The position numbers and the translations under genes are program-made. This document shows, piece after piece, positions 20,645 through 33,100 of a stretch of DNA of 39,913 nucleotides. Under the pieces are notes generated by a model. The model was not told the origin of the DNA. It did no database searches and worked only from the letters and a program-made list of their open reading frames with translations. This stretch comes from Saccoglossus kowalevskii. Its lineage: Eukaryota > Hemichordata > Enteropneusta > Harrimaniidae. The stretch is from contig NW_003105109.1 in NCBI RefSeq assembly GCF_000003605.2, positions 339,586-379,498 on the forward strand, read 5' to 3'. Numbering within the stretch: the stretch's first letter is position 1; each line of letters begins with the position of its first letter.

Positions 20645-23600
20645 GTACGTAATGTGGTAATGTAACTATATAAACAACGTAACATTCAAGCAGTCGGATA
20701 ACGTTTTCGCACAGTTTCTTAGCACGGACTAAGAGGTTAAATGCCATGGCACGTTCTAAGAAATGATTCGTAAATGTTTAGCTCGGGCTAAGCGCCCAAA
20801 CACTATTGTATTCAATGTTCATTTTGTTTTAGAAAAAAAATGAACTACCGATAAGACTCTGTGCTACTTCCTGTTATTCTACACTCTCTGAATTTGTTTT
20901 GGTATTGTTTTATAACCATAGAACTTACATGTATATCTTCCTAGTTACTGTACTGAGTAATCTTAGTTAAAATGACTGAAGATTTTCTTATATTCGTAAC
21001 AGAATTGGGAGCCTCTTAGCCCTTTCTAAACACTGGTGTAAACACAATTTGGTCTAACCGATAGGAAAACATGTGACATTAGCTTATTTCATAACCCGTA
21101 CACTGAAAGCTAATTATTTGAGATATACATACTCATAGTCGCCGTTTATTTGTTCTCTCGATGTGTACATGTAATTATGTTAAATTGTGTTTCATTAAAT
21201 GCGTATCACAGAAAGCCTTAATAACACTTGAGAGCGACATGTGGTCCAATTAATTAATTATGTCTGCATATTGCATTTACAACCAGCTTATTATTTTGTT
21301 TTTCCCGTGTTCAAATAGGCCTTTTCAAGAGTCTGAAGAGACTTTGTCGTGAACCCCACTTATTATCAATGAAAAAAATCGAAGAATTAGAAGACGCCTA
21401 TGACTTGATTGAAGCTCTTCTTCAATGCGGTGCTATAGGAGAAACAAATTTGTCTCCTCTCTCCGAACTATTTGGCAGATTGAAAAGAGATGACCTTGTT
21501 CAGATCGTGAACAAATACGAAAATAGCTGCAGTGGTGGCAATAATGTACCAGGTGAGACATATGACATTGGCATAAAGAAATGCTATTCTCTTCATTTGA
21601 AATTGCGATGTTATATTGGATGCACCGTTGAAACTACTGATTGCGACATTAGGAAGTTACGTGCTTTAGAAATGTATCGTTAATTTCCATTTTGCTAATA
21701 ATATTGTTGATTTTACCACAGTAAAAGTGCGACGAAACAGTTGTTCAGATCTTGAATCTACCGGCAAGACACCATGTACCGGCAAGTATACGACATTGCA
21801 TAAACAATCTAACTCTTTTATATAATCCTACAATATTTATATTTGACGTCAACAAACACGGAATTTGCATCATCCAAGCCATAAGACATGCAAAGTTCCT
21901 ATACTCTGAAAGAGTGATACGAAATTAGAACTGTTTCTGCCATAATATCAAATACAAATATTAAATGAAAAGGCAAAGGAGAAAATATAAGTAAGCAAAT
22001 AAACGAAGAAATTCTGACAGTGAATCTAGCATTCACAAAAGACCTGCAACACAAAACTCTTAATAGAGTTCACATATTAAATATCTTATATTTTAGAAAA
22101 TACACAGCAACTTGTTGAAGTCATATTTTGCCCATTAATTTTTAATTTACAATAATGCCAATTTAGCTAACGTGCCTTGCTTATTTTTCAGAAATACCAG
22201 TGAAAATAGAGTTTGAACATTTGTCTGCCGAACAAAGCACAGAAGATAAGGGTATACAGACAGGGGAATGTGAAGGCACATATACAGAAACCCAAATTTC
22301 ACCAAACGATAGACCAAACGATAGACAAGCTGTTGAAATTGTGCAAGACATCATCAATATGGTCAAGAGCAAGGGCAATAACGATCATGAATGGAGAGCA
22401 TTGCTGAATGATCTGTATGAGCTGCACTATTGCTGTACTTATTTGAAGTCAAAGACAGGCTCACTGATCCATATAGTGCGCTGTCGGGGATTGCGATCCA
22501 TGAGGTTACTTAAATTATTAGCAGAGAGTGGACGACTCTCGAAACAATTGCATGCTATCCTTGTAACAGATGAGATGACATCACAGGCAGCAAGCGTAGG
22601 CACTCAAATAGGTATATCGGTTACGATCGACTCGTCAGCGTTTGATAAAGCAGTGAAACATATTCAAGGTATGTGTTTTTTGGGGTCGCAGTATGCTAGA
22701 AATACACACGTTCTAATTGGTGGATTGGTATCACAGGCAAGCCCTCTTAATTAGATGATATTTTTGCAGGTGTCAAAAGGTCAATATCACAAATAGACGT
22801 AAACAAATATTGTAAGTCGGAAATACCAAATATTTTCCCACATACAAACAAACTCGACATTATTTTCTCCCAGGTTTTCTGACAGGTGTATGAATGTTCC
22901 CATGATACTATAAGTGTTCAGGCATCGGCAATCGATGATCAGAACAAATGGCAATAATTATAGGCGACAATTGCGCAATTATTGTTGGAAGACATACATA
23001 TGGACAGACATGTCATACACACCCCATGTACTAAATATCTTAGCAGACTTAGCCGTAATGGTTTTTATAAAATGTGTGATTATTCATGTATAAGTAGTGA
23101 GGCATATAATATGCAAAATATGCATAACCATGTGTATATCAAACAACTTTCGTTAAAACAGAAAATGACACAATCTGGTAGACGACATATTTATTCAAGA
23201 ATAGTTTATTCGAAATAATATGTTTGTTTCATTATATTAACTTATTTTCTCCTTAAGCAGCAGAGAGTTCGAACATTTATAGGTGAGACATTAATCATGC
23301 GTATTGTCGTCAAATCGTCGATTTCAATATAAAAAAATGCATTATTATAACCATATAATGTATATAATGTTTACATTGTAGATACACTACACTGCGATAC
23401 ATTATTATTGTATTATAATTTCATCACATTATAGTTGTTTTATTGTTCATACAGGCACATCAAAGGTAGCAGCACCACTCAAGGAATACGTAGTTCCACC
23501 GTCATTCGGATCATTTGCTGAGAAAATTGGCAGTAGAATTGATGAAAGTAAGATTGTAAGATTGTTGTAGTCCACAACCACTCGTAACAATCATATGTTT

Positions 23601-26600
23601 GGTGTAGGTTTGTAAAACACACAGTAAGGTTTGATTTGATTTGAAGAAATACCAAGATATCGGTTAAAATTACAATCATCAGTGCAGACGAATTATAGCG
23701 TCCATGATCATGTGCTACAGTAAATGATACTAAATTAGATAAATCAAATATATTAACAATGTAAATGCTTAATACACACGACTTGTTATCAGACACACAG
23801 ACCAATCTATATTGTATAGTGAATACAATACATTTGTAGATAGGGAAGATCATCTGATGTACAACTTTATTGGGAACACTAGTTTTACACAGCCAGTATG
23901 CTTATTATTACTAGCTAAATGTTGTTGTTGATAATTGTCGCCTTGGCTCCGTACTATAATGTGTGATTGTTTGAAACAATAAACAATCACAAATGCACAA
24001 GTCCACAATGCTGTTTTACAGTTGCTTTCCTGAAAATGAAATCGATGTGCAGCGGTATATTAAACGAGGATGAGCTCCATGCATCGAAAGAGCCGCATGA
24101 CCTTATTTCAGTACTGAAGAGGAGAGGAGTTATTGGTGAAAGGGATTTGGATTATCTTTGTCATCTATTTGAAGCAATCGAAAGACCAGATCTCGTCACT
24201 GACGTAGAATTATGTGATACTCAATGCATCAGAGGTAGGAAAAATCAGTAAACAGCCTATATAATGTAATACAATTTAATTATATGCAATGTGATATAAT
24301 TTATGTATTTGTATGTTAATATATATTTATATCCATGTGCAGGACAGAAAGGAAAACGAGCCTCTGTAGAAATGGACGTTCCGTTAAAGAGAAAAACTTT
24401 AGGTAAACTTCGTGCTGTTAATCCAAAAATTGTCAGCGACATTGATTTTAATCCCACATGTGTTGTATTAACGTTTTGAAAAATGGCATGTAACACATAA
24501 CATACTTGAAGGCAACTTTAGAAGGAACACCGCATCTTCTTATGTAACTAAGTGTCGTACGTTCGTAGGAATTATGTACAATATGACACCCAGTTGGTGT
24601 AAATTTAACATAACACAGGAAAAGTCGGAAACTTACTACTGTAGTGTATATTGCAAGAAACTTATACATGCTTTTACGAATAATGAGTTCATAAATAAGG
24701 TCGTGTTGACTATCATCTTGTAGAAGTTGGTAAATATGGAACAGACGAAGAACCTTATATTAATCCTGGAATGGTACCATTCTATACTCTTGCTGTAGAG
24801 TTGGACGATGCCATAGATGATGGTAAGTGATACAACTTGTTGTGGTTACTGTTGCTTGGTTGGTACCATGTTTGTGTGGCTTGAAATAGAATCAAATACA
24901 CAATTGACAGAAATATGTTTTTTTCTAATATTTGTATGCTAGATGACAATTACAATAAACAAGCATTGAATGTCACAGTTATCTCTCATGTCATGTTGCA
25001 ATTACAGTCAGTGTATATTATGGGGTTCTCATGAAGTGTCAGTTGATTGTACAGCTGATTGGTACGGGCTAGTATTAGTATTATCCACGAACCGAAATCC
25101 ATGACGCCACTAATATCAATCAGCTCTATATATAAGTGATATCAGATTATTGTATTACATGACGAACTTGTCAAAACTACGCTTACGAATCTTAATATAT
25201 CTCAATTTCGGTGTGATGTGTACGGGCACCGTTGAAGCCAATGGTTTTAGTACCAGATATATTACCTATTTTAGCAATCTGATGTTGTATTTTTTAAGTT
25301 ACGAAAACATCTAGCTACAAACACGCCTTAGTTTAGAAACCACGCCCAAATCGAATTTGCTTTTCAATTAATAGTTAATAGAACTTTGAGTAACGGGAAA
25401 TGTTTTTCGATTTTGTTGAACGTTCATTTTTAGTAAACTGAATCTTTAATTATCAGATGACCGAACTTCGAGTTATGAGCATTATGGATGTGTATTGTTG
25501 TTTAACGTTCACATTTTGTAACTCAAACTTTAATCAACAGTTAACTGAACTTCGAGTTACGGGTTAAACCGAACGCAAATCTATGTTTCAATCAATCGAA
25601 GTTCGGTCAACTGTTAATTAAACATTGAGATATAATTTGGATGTGTGTTTTTTAAAGTCGGAGTGAATTCTAAAATGTCGGAGTGCTAATTTTTGTAACT
25701 CGATGTTTTCGTAACACGATGTTCGTAACTCGGTGTCCGTAACTCGAAAACTTCTTGTAGCAAATGACCTCTTCATCATATGTACAAATTCATCTGCACA
25801 AAAATCGCGAAACTGACTATGAGATTATTTAAACTATACGCTTTGCAGAATTATTGACACAAAAATATATAAACATATTCTGATATCTAGCAAAGTAATG
25901 AGTAAATTTGAATCTGTAACGTTAAAATTTCCGAATAATGTTGAACCTGAACATAAATGTATGTACTTTTCGTAATGGAATTTTAGCCTTGGTTCTCTGT
26001 CAATAACGGGTAAAATATTACAATTTCATTGTCAATATTGTTAATAATTACGTGAATTTTTACTACAAAGTGATCACCAATTGATAGCAAGATAGCAGGA
26101 AATATTTCTTGATTCAGAGGTGCAAAGTACCGTTGTAATCAAAAGACAACACGTAGTCAAATCTAGGACACCGCGAATATAACAGTTACTCATATGATTC
26201 GCCCGTAGCAGAGCATACAACCCTTGAAAAATACATTGTTTTTATTCACCAAATTCGAATACGTGCTGCGACGACGACCTTCAATTTCATTATTTATACA
26301 ATGAATTCTTGCTATGCAGATACGCTTACTAATATGAAGTCTACTTGCAATATATCTCCAAGCAATGTAGATGACATTACGTCACCAATAGAGCTGATCC
26401 TTGCAATGAAGAATGCTGGCAAACTAGTGGGATACAACATGGATTCCCTGCGGCACATATGTGCAACTATTAATAATACTAAACAGTACTAAACATTACG
26501 ATGTTTCATATGTACTGTACCATTATATGCAGTGATCATTGTGGACCAGTACTGATGACCAATACTCCACCATTATCGTGCACCATTATGGAAGAGGTAT

Positions 26601-27154
26601 TTCAAGAATGTGTGTTCATTTAAATAGTTTTTTTCCCAATTTGATCAGAACCTTTTGAAAGCCATTTAATCCATTTATACCATCGTATCCCTCCAGGATT
26701 TTTTTTACAAAGTGTATTTTCAGTTTTACGTAAATTAAATATTGAAGCCGGTTGGTTGTCTCGTCACAAGTAAAATATCAAAGTGACAATAAAACCACTC
26801 GCCATATATTCTAGATATTGTGGGTAATTTGTAACGCGATTATCTAATGGGGCAACCATTGTGTAGGTTTTTATTCATCTCTAACGCTTATTTAGTGATG
26901 GCCATTGTAGCGGTGGGCACTCATTGTTACTACCTAAATTTGCATATATCTTTAAATGTTAGCCTTAATGACAGTACGTATTTTGTCCCAGATATTGACA
27001 TAAAATCACGTAAGTGAAATACATACTACATTTTCCACATCCGATATGAGGAACCATTGAGAATTGCTAATATAAAGAAGCACTCTTTCTAATTATCTTG
27101 AAAATGGGAGGAAGAACTCGGTTTCAGAATCAACTTTGTTGAAGATAGTTGGAA

Positions 27155-27187
<33 letters not shown>

Positions 27188-30100
27188 GTCACATATTTCT
27201 TAGCCAGTCAATAATTATGACGGTCTCAATGTTAAACGCAGTGTTGGACAGTCACAACACATTAACTGTACACAAGTTCGTCACTGCAGAAAAAAAATAA
27301 TGTTAAGGTTTGTGCAACTGACTACCTCGACCAATCAAATCTGTGTAGTTTGATTTAATGTCAACCGTAACATTAACGTCAACAATAATTTATATTTAGC
27401 TCAAAATATTACTATAACAGATTGTTGAGAACCTATATAGGTGCCAATCCACATAAATATTAGTCTAACATCTTCTATTCGTCAACGCATTCGACGCAGT
27501 GTTAACTAGGTTTTTTTCTCGTGATAGCTCTGTATTTTGTGTTGGGATATTATAAGACATGATAATAACGTGATTATAATGTAAACAAAAAATGATAACA
27601 GTTGTAAAGGAGAACGTCACTTTTTTAGAGCATGAATAAGAGATGAAATTCATCGTGTATGTACATGATGAGGTAAATACACCCAGTCGATTAATAACTC
27701 AAGCGATAAATATTTACACGAGTAGAATACAGAAAAAACTGCTTAAAATGATTTACATTCAATATGTCTAAGTAAACTGCGATATTATACACCTTTACGA
27801 TCACTTGTTAATTTACACATATCCACTCCCGTAATTATTGTGAAAATTGTAAATTCTAAGCCAAGGTTGCTAATTGAATGGTGACTGAAACCATCAAGTA
27901 CCTTTCTATGTGTGATTCAGGTTTATGATGTTAAGTTTCATCACCAACCACCTCGCAGTCATCTTCGCTAGCCAAGGCCCATTCATTCGGTCATCGCATC
28001 ACCACTACTGGTAGAGTATTTCCCTCGCAGTTTTGTTTATGAAGGTGCTGGTCATACATTTTTGATATATTGATTTAATTTCCCTATTTTAGCGGATTTA
28101 CGTGGTTTGAAAATTCTATGCCGGGACAGACTTGAACACGTGGAAGACTTCACACATCCCGCTGTATTAATTCTGTCACTTGCAGAGACTGGAGTTATAT
28201 TTGATGATGACTTGGATTTCTTACGGGGAATCTTCCTTAGAATGAACAGAACTTATCTTGTTGAAATTATAAACAAACACTATGCAGCACATAAAACAGG
28301 TCAGATTTTTTGTATGTGATTATGTGGGTACTGGTGTTGAATATAAGGGAGTCGAATTTTAACAGCACTATGATATAAACGTGGACGTGTAATATCGTAC
28401 ATGTGTCAGGATATGACGAAGTCACACCAGTGCCTGGCAAAGAATTTGCCAGCGATGTTCTGTCACACGCAACGTAATATTACCGTAATTGGTATAGTAC
28501 AGGTGTGATGGTTCAAATACCAAAATGACAACAGTAACAGAAAACTTCCCTGGCGGCGATGATAAAATACGAACACGGAGCCAACAGATGAGGTTTCAAC
28601 TGGTACTGGTATTATTATACTCTGCAAACATCAAGTACAATAACGCGGTAAAACTCCACTACTCCAATGACTAGATACTTAAACTCCAATACAATTCAAC
28701 GAGATCTCCGATCTGATCTCAGTGCTGAACAACTCCCCTATATATACCCACACTATATATACATCAGCATACATAATGAGTCTGGAATTTATTACAAATT
28801 TCTAGAATGTTCCATTACCTTCTACAGTGTTCTATTACCAGCTTCTAAAAAATTCCACCCAGACACAGTACGGTTCTAGAACATTCTCAGTCACACGGAA
28901 GTGGTAAACAAGTCGTATGCGACATGTTCAAGTAAACAAGCTAATTTGTGCAGATATATTTATACAACTATTCGCATTAGAAAAATATTGTAAACATAGC
29001 AATTGGTATAAATATGTTTTTAAGCGAATAATTTGGCATCGCAGCAAATGTGCAAAACAGATAATGAATATCATCATACATATGTCATCGTAACGCCATA
29101 AGTTACAGCGTGCCGTAATTTTTCATTATTGCACTAGTTGTTTTCATCCTACAACATTGAATATTTGATGCTGGTTTATATTATAACATCGATGTTAAAC
29201 TATATCGCATGTGCGAATCCACTATCCCATAATATTACTGCGGTTAACGCAATGAGAAGAAAATAATCGTTGATATCATGGTTGCTCATGTAATAATGAT
29301 TTTTATTGTTAGATTGGACACCTGCCATCGTAGGCGATGACACTACAGCGGAAATACCATTCGTTCCCGAACAGGAGGGTAGTGAATATGGTAGATATAT
29401 AGCTGACTTCTTTGCTCTCGTTGTGAAACTGGCATCTCTCATTGATGATGGTGAGTGCTTATTTTATATATGTCAATTATTAGTGTACCAAATAGAAAAA
29501 CCTGGTTCTTAATGATTTAATTCAAGAATGGTAACAAGGTAAGTGTCAAAACAAGGTAAGTCTATAAGCTTCTGATACATATGCTGTGTTAATAATGATG
29601 AGATTGTTTATGTGTGTCAAATTTCATTAATATATCAATACATATCACGTATTGCCAATCAATGGCTACTACCCTGGTACTAAACATATAATCATGCATG
29701 CGATAATACCATGTGCTGCCCATTAAACGCCACTTTCTCATAGGTCGATCGATAGCATGTGCAGCCCTATCATCAGACAGTAACTGGGCAATGATTGAGG
29801 TTAATACACAGACACACTTAAAAGATTGTGTTTGACTGATATCTATTGTTTCACCGCACATGCGATGTTCGTTTAAACCAGAAATCTTGGTTAATTTCAT
29901 TAATTTCGTGGAATTGCATGTCGTATGCTCGCGAACATTCTACGCGTAAATGAAATAGATACGTCTATAATGTACTTACCACACTGTAAACGTTTTTTTT
30001 CTCAGACTACCACTGCACGTATATTAAATTTTTTACCTTTCGAATTATTTGAGCCAGGACGTTCTGATGCAATTGCCCGTTTTTTCCTGTCATAAAAACA

Positions 30101-33100
30101 ATAATGAACCTCGCACAATGGTATATTGGGCGAGAGAAGGCGTCTAAAAGGAAGTAAATGTGTGATTCCAATTCAATTCGAATCAAATATGACACTGATG
30201 GGGATTCATTATTGTTATTATAAATCAAACAAATTTAATTAATTTTCCTAGTTTTTGTTGTTTATATAAATATACTTGCGATAGAGGTTTTATTATCATG
30301 TGGTAATTTAAAGCTATGAAGACATAAGCATTCTGACACACAATAACAGTGTCAGTGCCATGTTTTATTCTCACCAAATTAAGACATTTTCATGTCCACA
30401 TAGAAGTTTAATTGAACTTGTGAAGTCTTTATTTTAAACTGTAATACATCTATGTATGCATTCATGGTTACTAATAATTTTATAAAATTTTTTTTTTGTT
30501 AAAAACGCAAATTACATGCAAATTAAATGCGGGTCATTCCGAAATAGGGAATGTTAATATTGTTTTTTCTTGTTCAGCACAACAAAACTCATCCTACAAT
30601 TTTCGTTCTGGGAGGGTTGTGGAAAAGGGAAGTCATAGTAGACCTCTCAAGCGTATATATAAGATCGAAATTATTATTGTCAATAAACTCATTGAAAATA
30701 GGATATACACATCCTTGTGCAATATTGTTGTTCCAGGACTGTTGATCGGGGCTGCTGCACGCTGGCTGGTTGCCACTGAAACAACGGACATTCAAATCAC
30801 CACGCAAGTGTGTAAATTTCAGTTTTGAGATGACAAAACAATTACTCGCTGCAAGCTTCTGGGTTTGTGAAGATTCGATCGTCTTCCTCAATTGTCACAT
30901 CTGAGTGACAAATCTTTATATTCCCCGTGGTTGCATTTAGTAATTGCTTAGTGTGTATCTATTACACAGAATAATTGGTTTTGTGTTTCTATCACCTCTT
31001 TTGTATTTCCGTTGGTGTACATTTCAATTTAAATAAGTGAATCCTTTGTTGCTTATAGTGACTATTGTTATGGATGTAGGTAACGATTTAGTATGATGTC
31101 ACTTCTATTTTACAGAAAACGTCAACATATATGGTATATTTATATTTTCATACATTTTAAATGCATAATATATGCTAATCATTCACACTGTATATTTCAG
31201 TAACCTTTGATGGTCTACGGTATTTTTGTAAGAAGTACATGACTGCACAGTTGATTACATATTTCAGACGTCCAGTGGAATTACTTCTTGGGCTTGCAGT
31301 AATTCACAAAGTGACACACAAAGCAGTCAAAATTATCCGGGATTTATTCAGCATGATGGAGTGTGAAGAGTTACTGAAATATGTCGAGACGTTCCTGTTT
31401 GATTGGCGTAAGTCAGAATATTTTCTCGAATATTTACCATTTTAGTCATGAATGTAAAAGACCACACGTAATTTACGCGTTTACAAATCAAAAACCCAAA
31501 TTTGTGTGCATAAATTTCAGACAATATTTTAATGATGAAATATTATTCAGATGCACATCGATTTGGAGATTTACTATTATCATTTTAAATAGTACTTGGA
31601 AAAGTTTCGTTTGATCATCAAATATAATTATAGTAATTATTATTATATTTGTGCTCATAAAACAAGGCGAATTGATAATGAGGTGAATAAATATTGAGAT
31701 AATCTCTAACTTTGTGTTGATCATGAAAATATAATGACTAGTTCGGAATAATTGGCACTACGGTAGCAAACGTACACATACATAATTTACACATTATACA
31801 TACATTTTGGCTATTAAATGATATTTTAAATATAAAAAAACAATTTGTTGATTGACACTAATGATACCGTATTTTATAAACTGAACTCAATTATGCGTGA
31901 GTCTGTACAAGTGACGTCATCGGATATGTTATCCATGAGTTGATAATTTAGCCCGTGACACAACAATATTTATATACTTTCATTTGTGCAATGCGGTGGC
32001 GTGACGGGCGTGGCGTAGTGGTGGCGACGTAGCGTAGTAATGGTGGTGTAGTGGCATGGCATACTAGTGGTGGCGTAGTGGCGTAGTAGTGGTGGCGTAG
32101 TAGTGCCGACGTGGCGTAGTAGTGGTGGTGTAGTGGCATGGCATACTAGTGGTGGCGTAGTGGCGTACTAGTGGTTGCGTAGTAGTGTGGTGAGATGTCA
32201 TACCATGCCGTACCTTCTTTATTTGTGAAGCCTAGTGAAGTGCGAATGTTCTGAAAAAAATGCACAAAAAACGGTATGTTCATTGCCCAAGATTTGTTCA
32301 ATCTACCGGAAACTGATAGTGTTGTGATTGTTGAAAATCAAAATCATCTAGTTTGGGACAATTTCGGATACAACATTCAACCTCTTACCTAAACACATGT
32401 CTCCCCTATAAGACCAATTACCTTCGGCCTCTCATCCAATCATACATCTCAACTATGTGCCCAATCCCATATGACTAGATGCAAAATAGTAATCTTAGCA
32501 CATCTTAATTGACCAGTGATAACGATATCTTCCCGCCTAAACTCAGAATATAGTATATAATATAGTGTATATTATATACATATATTCAGAATTCAATACA
32601 TAAGTAGATCATTATCATGACTGTATTATTGTTTCAATAAATCTGTTACACTGTCAATACGCTGTTGTGTTTTCTGTATCCTGTCATCACCCATAGAATA
32701 TTATTCCACATTAGTGATGAAGAGGGACACCAGGCGAGGATATTTTTTGAATTCAAGAAAGGGTTTAAAAGCTATTTTAATTTTAGCCTAGTGACAATAC
32801 ACAGATATTGCCATCATAACTATGTTTTGTCAGAGATGCCATACAATATTTCAATATAATAAAATATATTTTAGTGATATTATATGTAAATAGTTGTCAA
32901 AATGTTAGTACAGTAAAAATAACATATATTATAGGAAAGTTTACTGAGACACTTTTCATTTTGAAAATCGAATGCAACTATGCAATTAAAAATAGGATTT
33001 CTTCTATATCCATTTCTTATTTTGTTTCTTTCGATATAGAAAACCAGCGTATCCACAGCATAAACATTTCAATGTGTATTCTTCATAAAGAGAACAAAGG

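Larger units (their letters stand above)
24823..28092 (+). other. Region between DED gene exons 8 and 9b
   Basis: 3.3 kb containing a foldback-rich repeat (about 25370-25760), the stop-containing half-DED exon (26320-26492) and an AT microsatellite (27154-27187). Nothing else is identified. Confidence 0.75.

Noticed and set aside
23260-23282. Exon-like block in DED gene intron 4 (TTAAGCAGCAG acceptor, ATAG|GTGAGA donor)
   Set aside because: With any of its three possible acceptors the length is 19, 22 or 25 nt, so it would break the phase-1 frame kept by every other exon.
23479-23853. 124-aa open frame on the minus strand
   Set aside because: It is antisense to DED gene exon 5 and the following intron and has no recognisable features.
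28417-28443. Possible 27-nt exon reading YDEVTPVP in phase 1
   Set aside because: The donor would be GCAAAG, a poor GC site, and exon 9b joins exon 10 in frame without it.
30496-30891. Open frames of about 100-110 aa on both strands
   Set aside because: No recognisable domain, no supporting splice context, and the two strands are open over the same stretch; probably an old repeat fragment or chance.
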